32,237 nucleotides of DNA from an uncultured Rhodospirillales bacterium (GTDB lineage: Bacteria; Pseudomonadota; Alphaproteobacteria; Acetobacterales; Acetobacteraceae). Location of the stretch: NCBI GenBank assembly GCA_903924855.1, contig CAIYCW010000111.1, positions 1 through 32,237 on the forward strand. Reading direction: 5' to 3'. A model generated the notes under the pieces. The model was not told where the DNA came from, did not search any database, and saw nothing but the letters and a program-made list of their open reading frames with translations. Shown here piece by piece: positions 6,558 to 14,373 of this stretch (position 1 is the first letter of the stretch; each line of letters opens with the position of its first letter). The position numbers were made by a program, and so were the translations under genes.

Positions 6558-8934
6558 GCCGAGCCTCCCCGCCATCACCCGGAAGCCTCAAGGCCCGCAA
6601 GGTCCTCCCACCCGCCTGGATCGCAGCCGACAGGCGGGACGGCGTGATCGGCAAGTCGCGGATCGTCACCCCAAGCCCCTCCAGCGCGTGCTCCACGGCG
6701 GAGGCGATGGCCGCCGGCGCGCCGATCGTGCCACCTTCCCCCGCCCCCTTCACCCCCAGCGGGTTGAGCGGGCTTGGCGACTGCAGATGATGCACCGCAA
6801 TCCGCGGCACCACATCGGCCGAGGGCAGCAGATAATCCGCATAGGTCACCGTCAAAGGCTGGCCCGCCGCGTCAAAGCGCATCCACTCGTAAAGCGCGGC
6901 GCCGATGCCGTGCACCACCCCGCCGATCACCTGGCCGTCCACCACGGTCGGGTTCAGCACCGTGCCGCAATCATGCACCACCGTGTAGCGCTTGATCTCG
7001 ACCTGGCAGGTGGCCGGATCAACCTCCACCTCCGCCACATGGCATCCATTGGCGAACGGCGTGCCCTGCACCTGAAAATCGCTGCTGGCGAACAGCCCGG
7101 CCGCAATGCCGCCCGGCAGCGGAAAGCCGATACTGCCATTGACCGCACGCGCCAGCTCGCCCAGCTCGCGCTTCATCTGCGGCACACCTTTCAGCCGCAC
7201 CGCACCGCCATCCAGCTCCAGATCCTCCACGCTGGCCTCCATCAGAACGGAGGCGATCTCCAGCGCCTTTTTCGCCACGTGCCGCGCCGCCTCGGTCGCC
7301 GAATTCCCGGCCGTCACCGTCTGGCGGCTGGCAAACGCCCCCACCCCCAGCGGGCTCGTGGCGGTATCCCCGCACGAGACATGCACGCGGCCGATATCCA
7401 CCCGCAGAATATCCGCCACAATCCGCGCCAGCGTGGTCTGCGTGCTCTGCCCCTGCGAGGTCGCACCCGTCGCCACCATCACCTTGCCCGACGGTCCGAT
7501 CCGCACCGTCACACTCTCGAACGGGCCGCGCCCGGTCAGCTCCACGTAATTGCCGATCCCGATGCCGCGCAGCCGCCCCGCCGCCGCACTCGCCGCCCGC
7601 CTTGCCGCAAACCCGTCCCAATCCGCCTCGGCCATCGCACGGGCTTGGCATTGCGGATAATCCCCGCTGTCATAGGTCATCGAACTGCCGTCACGCATCC
7701 GGATCGGCACCGAATACGGCATGCGCGCCGCCGGGATCAGATTGCGCCTGCGGATCTCCGCCCGATCCAGCCCCAGCCTGCGCGCCGCCAGATCCAGCAT
7801 CCGCTCGATCACGAACGTGCCCTGCGGCCGCCCCGCCCCACGGGTGGAGGAGGTCGGCACCATGTTGGTCAGGCACCACACCACATCCACATCGATCGCC
7901 GGCAACATGTAGGTGTTGATCAGATTGGTGGCGGAGTTGTACGGGATCGCCAGCCCATACGGCGTGCAGGCGCCATGGTCATGGCGCACCACGCCGCGCA
8001 CGCCGCGCAGCCGGCCATCCGCCTCCAGCGCCACCTCGATCTCCCAGGACTGATCGCGCTCGCCCACCGCCGCCAGGAAGCTCTCGAACCGGTCCTCGAT
8101 CCATTTCACCGGCGCCCCCAGCAGCAGCGCCGCGGCCGCGATCACCAGCTCCTCCGGGTGAAACACCGCCTTCGGCCCGAACCCGCCGCCCACATCCGGC
8201 GCCACCACCCGGATCTGATGCTCCGCAAGCCCCAGCATGTCAGACAGGATGGTCCGGCAGCGATGCGGCATCTGCGTGCTGTTCCACGCCGTCAGCAGGT
8301 CGGACGCCGCATCGAAGCTCGCAATCAGCCCGCGCCCCTCGATCGAATGCCCGCCGCCCTTGTGCAGCCGGAACCGCTCGCGGATCACGCAGGGCGCATC
8401 GGCAAACGCGGCCTCGGCATCGCCGTACCGCAGCTGCGTGCGCGCCACCACATTGCCCGGGCAGTCCAGCCGCGCCTTCGCGGCCTCGTCCTGCACCCCG
8501 GCATCGATATCCACCACCGCTGGCAGCGGCTCCAGCTCCACCTCCACCAGATTGGCGCCATCCTCCGCCACATGCCGGCTGCAGGCGATCACCACGGCGA
8601 TCGGCTCCCCCACATAACAGGCCTCGTCCTTGACCAGCGGGTATGGGTCGACATGAAACCGCAGATAGCCGGAGGGCAGGGCAAGCCCGATCCGGTCTCC
8701 CGTCATCAGGGGGCGCAGATCGGCATAGGTGTAGACCGCGTGCACGCCAGGCAGAAGCCGCGCCGCCTCGGCATCGATGCCGAGCAGCCTCGCATGGGCA
8801 TGCGGGCTGCGCACAAAGGCCGCGTGCAGCATGCCGGGCAGGGCGATGTCATCGACAAACCGGCCCCGGCCGCGCAGCAGCGCGTCATCCTCCAGCCGGG
8901 AGAATCCACCAGATTGCGGGCCTTTCGGGCTCAT
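6550..8934 (-). CDS. Xanthine dehydrogenase-family molybdopterin-binding large subunit, set 1
   Basis: 794 residues with the aldehyde oxidase/xanthine dehydrogenase 'hammerhead' domain (about 15-130) followed by the molybdopterin-binding domains. Visible motifs are GGGFG at 249-253, the active-site loop STRGAGRPQ around 363-371, and the catalytic Glu in GVKGAGEGG near residue 733. The loop lacks the Cys of form I CO dehydrogenase, so this is a substrate hydroxylase or dehydrogenase of unknown specificity. The ATG at 8934 overlaps the ATPase stop (TGATG). The frame continues upstream to 9084, but only as sequence antisense-free of motifs inside the ATPase gene. By eye the protein is closer to the third large subunit (27265-29616) than to the second. 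Confidence 0.93.
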   Translation of the reverse strand: MSPKGPQSGGFSRLEDDALLRGRGRFVDDIALPGMLHAAFVRSPHAHARLLGIDAEAARLLPGVHAVYTYADLRPLMTGDRIGLALPSGYLRFHVDPYPLVKDEACYVGEPIAVVIACSRHVAEDGANLVEVELEPLPAVVDIDAGVQDEAAKARLDCPGNVVARTQLRYGDAEAAFADAPCVIRERFRLHKGGGHSIEGRGLIASFDAASDLLTAWNSTQMPHRCRTILSDMLGLAEHQIRVVAPDVGGGFGPKAVFHPEELVIAAAALLLGAPVKWIEDRFESFLAAVGERDQSWEIEVALEADGRLRGVRGVVRHDHGACTPYGLAIPYNSATNLINTYMLPAIDVDVVWCLTNMVPTSSTRGAGRPQGTFVIERMLDLAARRLGLDRAEIRRRNLIPAARMPYSVPIRMRDGSSMTYDSGDYPQCQARAMAEADWDGFAARRAASAAAGRLRGIGIGNYVELTGRGPFESVTVRIGPSGKVMVATGATSQGQSTQTTLARIVADILRVDIGRVHVSCGDTATSPLGVGAFASRQTVTAGNSATEAARHVAKKALEIASVLMEASVEDLELDGGAVRLKGVPQMKRELGELARAVNGSIGFPLPGGIAAGLFASSDFQVQGTPFANGCHVAEVEVDPATCQVEIKRYTVVHDCGTVLNPTVVDGQVIGGVVHGIGAALYEWMRFDAAGQPLTVTYADYLLPSADVVPRIAVHHLQSPSPLNPLGVKGAGEGGTIGAPAAIASAVEHALEGLGVTIRDLPITPSRLSAAIQAGGRTLRALRLPGDGGEARHG

Positions 8935-10019
8935 CACATTGCAGGCTCCTCGGCCTTGAGCAGAAAGCTGCGCGCCGGATCCCAGCTCGCCCGCACCGCC
9001 GCGCCGCGCGTGGGCACCGCATCGCCCGCCCCCACCAGCGCGCTCAGCGCCTCGCCATGGCGACCCTCGATCTCCACCTGCCACAGGCTGCCCTGATAGA
9101 TCAGGTTGCGCACCACCCCCTCGAAGGCCTGCTCCGGGCTGCCGCCCAGCCGCACATGCTCAGGGCGGGTGGCCAGAAAACAGCGCTCGCCGATCGCAAA
9201 GACCTGATCCGGCGCCCCCGCCACCGCCCAACCCCCCTCGCCCCGCACCGCGCGCACCGCGGTCGCGCCATCGGCCAACCTTCCCGCCACCTCCACCTCG
9301 ATCAGATTGGTCCGGCCCAGAAAATTCGCCACAAACCGGCAATTCGGCCGTTCATACAGCGCATGCGGTGCCGCCATCTGCACAATGCCCCCCGCCTGCA
9401 TCACCGCGATCCGGTCAGACATGCTCAGCGCCTCGCCCTGATCATGCGTCACGAACAGCGTCGTCATGTTCAGCTCGGACTGCACGCGCTTGATCTCGAC
9501 CTGCAGCTCCTCGCGCAACTTCAGATCCAGCGCCGCCAGCGGCTCGTCCAGCAGCAGCACATCTGGGCGGATCACCACCGCGCGCGCCAGCGCCACGCGC
9601 TGCCGCTGTCCGCCCGAAAGCTGGGCCGGATAGCGCGCGGCAAACGCCTCCAGCCGCACCAGCCGCAACGCCTCCGCCACCCGTGCCTCTCGCTCCGCCC
9701 GCCCGACCCGGCGCACCTTCAGCCCGAAGGCGATGTTCTCGGCCACCGTGTAATGCGGAAACAGCGCATAGGACTGAAACACCATGCCGATATTGCGCCG
9801 GTTCGCCGGCATCCGCGTCACGTCGCGCCCGCCCAGCAGAATCCGCCCGGCGGTGGGCGCCACAAACCCCGCCACCATCCGCAGGCAGGTCGTCTTGCCC
9901 GACCCGCTCGGCCCCAGCAGCGTCACGAACTCCCCCGGCGCCACGTCAAAACTGGTCTGCCGCACCGCCGGGAAATCCCCGAACATCTTCTCAACCCTGT
10001 CAAAGACCACGTCCGACAT
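8934..10019 (-). CDS. ABC transporter ATP-binding protein, spermidine/putrescine (PotA) type
   Basis: 361 residues. Walker A GPSGSGKT is at 36-43, the Q-loop Gln at 82, signature LSGGQ at 134-138, Walker B LLLDEP at 155-160 and the switch His at 192 (FVTHDQGEA). A C-terminal TOBE-like region occupies roughly 230-355, as in the PotA/FbpC group. It energises import through the two permeases encoded just upstream (stop at 10035, 15-nt gap). It is coupled to the molybdenum hydroxylase gene through overlapping stop and start codons, so import and hydroxylation should be co-expressed. No cognate periplasmic binding protein gene occurs in this operon. The polyamine label is family-level only; related systems carry other small cations or organic acids. 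Confidence 0.93.
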   Translation of the reverse strand: MSDVVFDRVEKMFGDFPAVRQTSFDVAPGEFVTLLGPSGSGKTTCLRMVAGFVAPTAGRILLGGRDVTRMPANRRNIGMVFQSYALFPHYTVAENIAFGLKVRRVGRAEREARVAEALRLVRLEAFAARYPAQLSGGQRQRVALARAVVIRPDVLLLDEPLAALDLKLREELQVEIKRVQSELNMTTLFVTHDQGEALSMSDRIAVMQAGGIVQMAAPHALYERPNCRFVANFLGRTNLIEVEVAGRLADGATAVRAVRGEGGWAVAGAPDQVFAIGERCFLATRPEHVRLGGSPEQAFEGVVRNLIYQGSLWQVEIEGRHGEALSALVGAGDAVPTRGAAVRASWDPARSFLLKAEEPAM

Positions 10020-10034
10020 TGTGCTGCTGCAACC

Positions 10035-10838
10035 CTATTGCTTGCTGCCAAAGAACAGATCGGTGCCGGCGATGCGGCTCAGCGCCACGATCACCAGCAA
10101 CGACAGCACGATCACCACCGACGCCACCGCCATCACATCGCCGGACAGATCAAACTGCACGGTGGTGAAGATCTGCACCGGCAGCGTCGTCGCACTGCCG
10201 CCGCCCATGAACAGCGCGATCGGCACATCATCGAAGGACATCGCAAACGCCAGCACCGCCCCCGAGACAATCGATGGCCGCAGGATCGGCAGCGTGACCA
10301 GTGCGAAGGTCCGCAACGCCGAGGCGCCAAGGCTGCCCGCCGCCTCCTCCAGCGACAGATCGAACTGCGCATGCCCGGCGATCACCGCGCGGATGACAAA
10401 CGGCACCCCAAACGTCAGATGCCCCAGCATCACCCCCGCCAGCGTCCCGCCCAACCCGATCCCGGTCAGGTCCCACAGCACCAGCGAACACTGAAACAGC
10501 GCCACGCCGGTCACCAAGGCCGGCACCATCAACGGCGACAGGCACACCGCACTCAGCAGACCCCGCCCGGGAAACCGCCCGCGGCGCAGCGCCAGCGCCG
10601 CCGGCACCCCCACCAGCACCGACATCGCGGCACATCCCGCCGCCACCACGAAACTTACCCAGATCGCATCGTAGAAGCTCTGCGGAATCTCGCTGTACCA
10701 ATGCGTCGTGAAGTCCTTCGGCGGAAAGCTCATCACCGCCCCGCCGCTGAACGAGGCCGCCACCACCACGATGATCGGCGCCAGCAGAAAGCCGATCGCC
10801 GCCAGCAGCACCAGCACAAGCAGGGATCGGTTGATCAT
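10035..10838 (-). CDS. ABC transporter permease, PotC type
   Basis: 267 residues with about six transmembrane segments, starting with LLVLVLLAAIGFLLAPIIVV. The cytoplasmic EAA loop reads LEEAAGSLGASALRTF followed by TLPILRPSIVSG, which contacts the ATPase. Together with the permease upstream it forms a heterodimeric channel of the PotB/PotC type. The ATG overlaps the upstream permease stop by 4 nt, and the ATPase gene follows after 15 nt, so the three transport genes are one translational unit. Substrate is unknown. Length and topology are normal for the family. Confidence 0.92.
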   Translation of the reverse strand: MINRSLLVLVLLAAIGFLLAPIIVVVAASFSGGAVMSFPPKDFTTHWYSEIPQSFYDAIWVSFVVAAGCAAMSVLVGVPAALALRRGRFPGRGLLSAVCLSPLMVPALVTGVALFQCSLVLWDLTGIGLGGTLAGVMLGHLTFGVPFVIRAVIAGHAQFDLSLEEAAGSLGASALRTFALVTLPILRPSIVSGAVLAFAMSFDDVPIALFMGGGSATTLPVQIFTTVQFDLSGDVMAVASVVIVLSLLVIVALSRIAGTDLFFGSKQ

Positions 10839-11704
10839 CCGGCCTCCCCCCCGCGCGCGCGGATGCGCGTCGCAGCCCAGGTCAGCCCCGCCGCCGTCAC
10901 CAGCAGCATGATTGCGGCACTGGCGCCGGCCGGATAATCCAGCACGATCTGGAATTGCTGCGCGATATAGATCGCCATGATCAGCACCCGGTTGCCGCCC
11001 AAAATGGCCGGCGTGGTGAAGGCGCTGATCGACAGCGTGAAGATCAGCAGCGAGCCGGAAATCACCCCAGGCAGGCTCAACGGCAGCAGCACCCGCCAGA
11101 ACACCGCAACCGGCCCCCCCCCCAGGCTCTGCGCCGCCTCCTCCAGATCGGGCTCGATCCGCCGTATCACCGTGGTCAAGGTCAGGATCATGATCGGCAG
11201 CTCGGCATGCACCAGCCCGATCATCACCCCCACAATATTGCCCACCAGCCGCAACGGCGTCTGGATCACCCCGGTCGAGGTCAAAATCCAGTTCACCACC
11301 CCCGATTCACCCAGGATCGGAAACCAGCCCAGATTGCGCACCACCGAGCTGACCAGCAGCGACACCGTCACCAGAAAGAACGCGGTGCCGCGCCACGACC
11401 CGGTCGCCCGCGCCAGCAGGTAGGACACCGGATACCCCACCACCAGGCAGCACAGCACCACCGCCAGCCCCAGCCCCACCGTGCGCGCCATCACATCGGC
11501 GAACAGCCGGTCCTCGAACACCACCGTGTAGTTCTCAAGCGTCAGCCCCGGTCCGATCTGCGCGGGCCCGCCCGTCGGATGAAAGCTGACATAAACCAGC
11601 TCCAGCAGCGGCAGGCCGAACACCAGCAGCAGCACCACAAGGCTCGGCAGCAGCGCCAGAAACCACGGCGCGCGCCGCTCCGCCGGGGCCGCGATCCGCG
11701 TCAT
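10835..11704 (-). CDS. ABC transporter permease, PotB type
   Basis: 289 residues with about six membrane segments, the first at FLALLPSLVVLLLVFGLPLL, followed by a periplasmic loop typical of PotB-like proteins. The EAA loop is LEEAAQSLGGGPVAVF followed by LLPLSLPGVISG. It pairs with the PotC-type permease, with which it overlaps by 4 nt. Its own start overlaps the stop of the deacetylase-like gene by 4 nt (ATGA), so the hydrolase-like protein and the importer are translationally coupled. This supports the idea that the importer supplies the substrate, or a related compound, processed by the operon's enzymes. Confidence 0.92.
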   Translation of the reverse strand: MTRIAAPAERRAPWFLALLPSLVVLLLVFGLPLLELVYVSFHPTGGPAQIGPGLTLENYTVVFEDRLFADVMARTVGLGLAVVLCCLVVGYPVSYLLARATGSWRGTAFFLVTVSLLVSSVVRNLGWFPILGESGVVNWILTSTGVIQTPLRLVGNIVGVMIGLVHAELPIMILTLTTVIRRIEPDLEEAAQSLGGGPVAVFWRVLLPLSLPGVISGSLLIFTLSISAFTTPAILGGNRVLIMAIYIAQQFQIVLDYPAGASAAIMLLVTAAGLTWAATRIRARGGEAG

Positions 11705-12618
11705 GCCGGATCGAGATCCTGGCTTCCCGCAATCACCCCGCGCGGCAGGCCGGACGCATGGCGCATGATGTCACCAGGGCGGGTGAACCAGATCCGGTCA
11801 CGCTGCTTATGCTCGGTGATGTGGCGCAGCGCCTTGCGCAGCTGCGCCAGCCGGAACGGCTGGCCCACCACGAAGGTGTGCAGCGAGATCGCAAAGATCA
11901 GCGGCGCCTGCGCCGAGCATTCCAGCATCATCTCGAACTGGTCGATGATCATCTGGGTGAAATCGGTCGCCGGCTGCATCCGGCTCAGCATCGCCGGGCT
12001 GTCATTCAGCTCGATCGGATAGGGCATGCCCAGTATCGGGCCGGAGCGCGTGCGCATCCAGAACGGCTGATCATCGGCCGGCCAATCCAGAATATAGGTA
12101 TAGCCCTCCTCCTTCAGCAGATCAGGGGTGACCGCACTTTCCGAGATCCACGGCCCCATCCAGCCATAGGGCCTGCGCCCGAACACGCTTTGCAGCACCT
12201 CGGTCGCCTCATGGATCAGCGCGCGCTCCTCCTCCGGCGGCACATCCGCCTGGCGCTCGGAGTTGGTGCGCCCATGGCCCACAATCTCATCGCCGCGCGC
12301 CTGGATGCGCGCCACGATCTGCGGATAGCGCTCCGCCACGGTGGAGTTGATCAGATGGCACAGCGGCAGCCCCAGCGCGTCGGCCAGATCAAAGATCCGC
12401 CAGATGCCAACCCGCAGCCCGTAATCGCGCCAGGCGAAGTTGCGCGGATCGGGCGGCGGCCCCAGCGAGGTCGGCGTGTGCCCCATCGTCCCGCCGAACG
12501 CGAAATCCTCCACATTCAGCGCCAGATAGAACGCCAGCCGCTTGCCCTCCGGCCAGTCGAAATCCGGCCGCTCCGGCAGGGGCGAATAATCATAGCGGTT
12601 GTGATGCGCGAGCTTCAT
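11701..12618 (-). CDS. Polysaccharide deacetylase-family protein (PuuE-like, probable cyclic amide/imide hydrolase)
   Basis: 305 residues of NodB/polysaccharide-deacetylase fold without a signal peptide, so it is cytoplasmic and unlikely to act on cell-wall polymers. The first motif reads LNVEDFAFGG, where NodB enzymes have a paired-Asp metal site. Later come DEIVGHGRTNSERQ and GWMGPWISESAVTPDLLKEE. This divergence resembles the PuuE/allantoinase branch, which opens cyclic amides. The ATG at 12618 has GGAA 8 nt upstream; the frame extends to 12672 without support. It is first in the operon with the Pot-type importer and the first molybdenum hydroxylase. Opening of a ring lactam or imide produced by hydroxylation next to nitrogen is my inference. 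Confidence 0.8.
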   Translation of the reverse strand: MKLAHHNRYDYSPLPERPDFDWPEGKRLAFYLALNVEDFAFGGTMGHTPTSLGPPPDPRNFAWRDYGLRVGIWRIFDLADALGLPLCHLINSTVAERYPQIVARIQARGDEIVGHGRTNSERQADVPPEEERALIHEATEVLQSVFGRRPYGWMGPWISESAVTPDLLKEEGYTYILDWPADDQPFWMRTRSGPILGMPYPIELNDSPAMLSRMQPATDFTQMIIDQFEMMLECSAQAPLIFAISLHTFVVGQPFRLAQLRKALRHITEHKQRDRIWFTRPGDIMRHASGLPRGVIAGSQDLDPA

Positions 12619-12758
12619 GGACGAGTTCCGTGATTGTGAATGGGGATCATTCCACCGTCCGCCCCCCGGCATCCACGCCCAGGATCGTCAGTGACACAGC
12701 AAGCCCCGGGCCAAGGCACGGCCAGGGGTGAAACGCCAGGCCGCCATCGCCAGGACCT

Positions 12759-12808
12759 CGCCAATTTTGGTTCATTTCCCGCTGTTCATGCCAGAATTGG
12801 GGCACGAG
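12759..12808. promoter_or_regulatory. Candidate operator region upstream of the deacetylase-Pot-hydroxylase operon
   Basis: CCAATTTTGG (12761-12770) and CCAGAATTGG (12791-12800) form an inverted repeat matching at 9 of 10 positions across a 20-nt spacer. The region also contains GCC-NN-TTTTGGTT, GAATTGG and GGCACG. Those same three pieces recur at 22150-22187, in the divergent promoter region of the other hydroxylase operons. The site lies in the 203-nt gap (12619-12821) between livF and the deacetylase gene, about 140-190 nt before its start. Sigma-factor elements were not recognised. Confidence 0.3.
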
Positions 12809-12821
12809 CCGGAAAGCCCTG

Positions 12822-13610
12822 TCAATCGCCGCGTGCCGTCCGGCGCAGCTCATCGGCAAACCGCGCCCGGAACGATCCTCCCATCCCGCCCACCGCGGCA
12901 CCGCCGTCCAGCCCCAGATAGCGCGCGGCGATGTCCGGCGCGTCCAGCACCGCTTGCGCCGCACCAGACAGCACAACCCGGCCATTCTCGATCACCACGC
13001 CATGATCGGCGATGCGCAGGCTCATCCGCGCATTCTGTTCGGACAGCAAAATGGCAATGCCCTGATCGCGCAGCTGCCCCACCAGCCGGAAGATCTCCGC
13101 AACCAGGCTCGGCGCCAGACCCAGCGACGGCTCATCCAAAATCAACAGCCTCGGCCGCGCCATCAGCCCGCGCGCGATCGCCAGCATCTGCTGCTGCCCG
13201 CCGGACAGATTGCCCGCATAGGCCCCCATCCGGTTCGCCAGCGCCTCAAACCGCGCCGCCACCGCGCGCACCTGCTCGAAGGACGTCTCACCCGCTCCCA
13301 GCGTGTAGCCGCCCAGCTCGATATTCTCGGCAACCGTGAGCCCCGCAAACACCTGCCGCCCCTCCGGCACATGAATGAGCCCGGCCCGCACCCGCGCCGC
13401 CGGATTGGCCTGCGTGATGTCCTGGCCCTGAAACGTGATGCGCCCGGCAAGGGCCGGCAACAGCCCCGAGACGGTGCGCGCCAGCGTCGATTTGCCGGCC
13501 CCGTTGGCGCCGATCAACGCCACGATCTCGCCCGCCCCCACCGTCAGGCTGACATCGGAGATCACCGCGCGCCCATCATACCCGGCAGCCAGCCCCGAAA
13601 TCTCAAGCAT
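12822..13610 (-). CDS. livF: Branched-chain amino acid-type ABC transporter ATP-binding protein LivF
   Basis: 262 residues. Walker A GANGAGKS is at 34-41, signature LSGGQQQ at 135-141 and Walker B LLILDEP at 155-161. The HVPEGRQVFAGLTVAENI segment (about 80-97) is diagnostic of LivF rather than LivG. It is the second ATPase of the HAAT-type importer and overlaps livG by 8 nt. The genomic partners (coupled CoA ligase, CoxG and hydroxylase genes) suggest a substrate other than leucine, as is common for such systems in catabolic islands. It ends the five-gene transport operon; no strong terminator hairpin was seen after the stop. Confidence 0.93.
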   Translation of the reverse strand: MLEISGLAAGYDGRAVISDVSLTVGAGEIVALIGANGAGKSTLARTVSGLLPALAGRITFQGQDITQANPAARVRAGLIHVPEGRQVFAGLTVAENIELGGYTLGAGETSFEQVRAVAARFEALANRMGAYAGNLSGGQQQMLAIARGLMARPRLLILDEPSLGLAPSLVAEIFRLVGQLRDQGIAILLSEQNARMSLRIADHGVVIENGRVVLSGAAQAVLDAPDIAARYLGLDGGAAVGGMGGSFRARFADELRRTARGD

Positions 13611-14373
13611 CCTCGCGCCCCATATAGGCCTCGATCACCACCGGATTGCGGCCGATCTCGGCGGGCGTGCCGGTGGCGATCACGCTGCCCGCATCCAGCA
13701 CGATCACCTGATCCGCCACCCCCATCACCAGAGACATGTTGTGCTCCACCACCACAATGGTGATGCCGCCATCCTGGATCGCGCGCAGCATGTCCGCCAG
13801 TTCGGCGGTCTCGGTGTCGTTCAGCCCCGCCGCCGGCTCATCGAGCAGCAGCAGCCTTGGCGCCGCCATCAGCGCGCGGATGATCTCCAGCAGCTTCTGC
13901 GCCCCCATCGGCAGCGCGCTCGCCGGGCGATCGGCCAGCTTCAGCAGCCCCGCCAGATCAAGCAGCGTCTCGGCGCGCCGCCGCAGCCCCTGCTCCTCCC
14001 GGCGCGCGGCCCCGCTCCACAGCATCTGCCGCCAGGCCGGGCTGCGGATGCGCGTATGCGCACCTGTCAGCACATTCTCCAGCACCGTCATGCCGGGAAA
14101 CACCCGCGCGGTCTGAAACGCCCGGATCAACCCGCGCGCCGCGATCGCCTCCGGCGCCAACCCCGCCAAGAGTTCCCCGAAACAGCGCACCGTCCCGGTG
14201 GTGGGCGGCGTGAGATTGGTGATCAGATTGAACAAGGTGGTCTTGCCCGCCCCGTTCGGCCCGATCAGCGCCGTGATGCTGTGCGCTGGCACCACAAACG
14301 AGATGTCGGACACCGCGAGCACCCCGCCGAACCGCTTGGACAGGCCGATCGCCTCCAGGGCAGGGGGCGTCAT
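13603..14373 (-). CDS. livG: Branched-chain amino acid-type ABC transporter ATP-binding protein LivG
   Basis: 256 residues. Walker A GPNGAGKTT is at 38-46, RAFQTARVFPGMTVLENVL at about 84-102 (LivG-type Q-loop region), and Walker B LLLLDEP at 174-180. The helical signature reads LPMGAQKLLEI (154-164) instead of an LSGGQ-type or the more usual LPYGxQ sequence; LivG proteins often depart from consensus here, but the Met-Gly-Ala form is unusual. The ATG overlaps the end of the fused permease gene by 4 nt, and the gene's end overlaps livF by 8 nt. It acts with LivF as a heterodimeric motor under the LivHM permease. Confidence 0.93.
   Translation of the reverse strand: MTPPALEAIGLSKRFGGVLAVSDISFVVPAHSITALIGPNGAGKTTLFNLITNLTPPTTGTVRCFGELLAGLAPEAIAARGLIRAFQTARVFPGMTVLENVLTGAHTRIRSPAWRQMLWSGAARREEQGLRRRAETLLDLAGLLKLADRPASALPMGAQKLLEIIRALMAAPRLLLLDEPAAGLNDTETAELADMLRAIQDGGITIVVVEHNMSLVMGVADQVIVLDAGSVIATGTPAEIGRNPVVIEAYMGREDA

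Noticed and set aside
6298..9096. Very long plus-strand open frame (932 codons) opposite the molybdenum hydroxylase set 1 genes
   Set aside because: It is antisense to two clear family matches. Its translation is dominated by Arg, His, Pro and Ala with no motif, as expected of frame shadows in GC-rich DNA.
8643..10937. 764-codon plus-strand open frame opposite the Pot-type transport genes
   Set aside because: Low-complexity Arg/His/Gln-rich translation, antisense to a well-supported ATPase and permeases; no ribosome binding site or family signal.
12759..12808. Sigma-54 promoter upstream of the deacetylase operon
   Set aside because: A TGGCAT on the minus strand looked promising, but the required GC/TTGC element at the correct spacing is missing.
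12640..12985. Short open frames spanning the gap between livF and the deacetylase-like gene, on both strands
   Set aside because: They overlap livF out of frame, have no ribosome binding site, and show composition typical of chance frames. The gap is better read as a promoter region.
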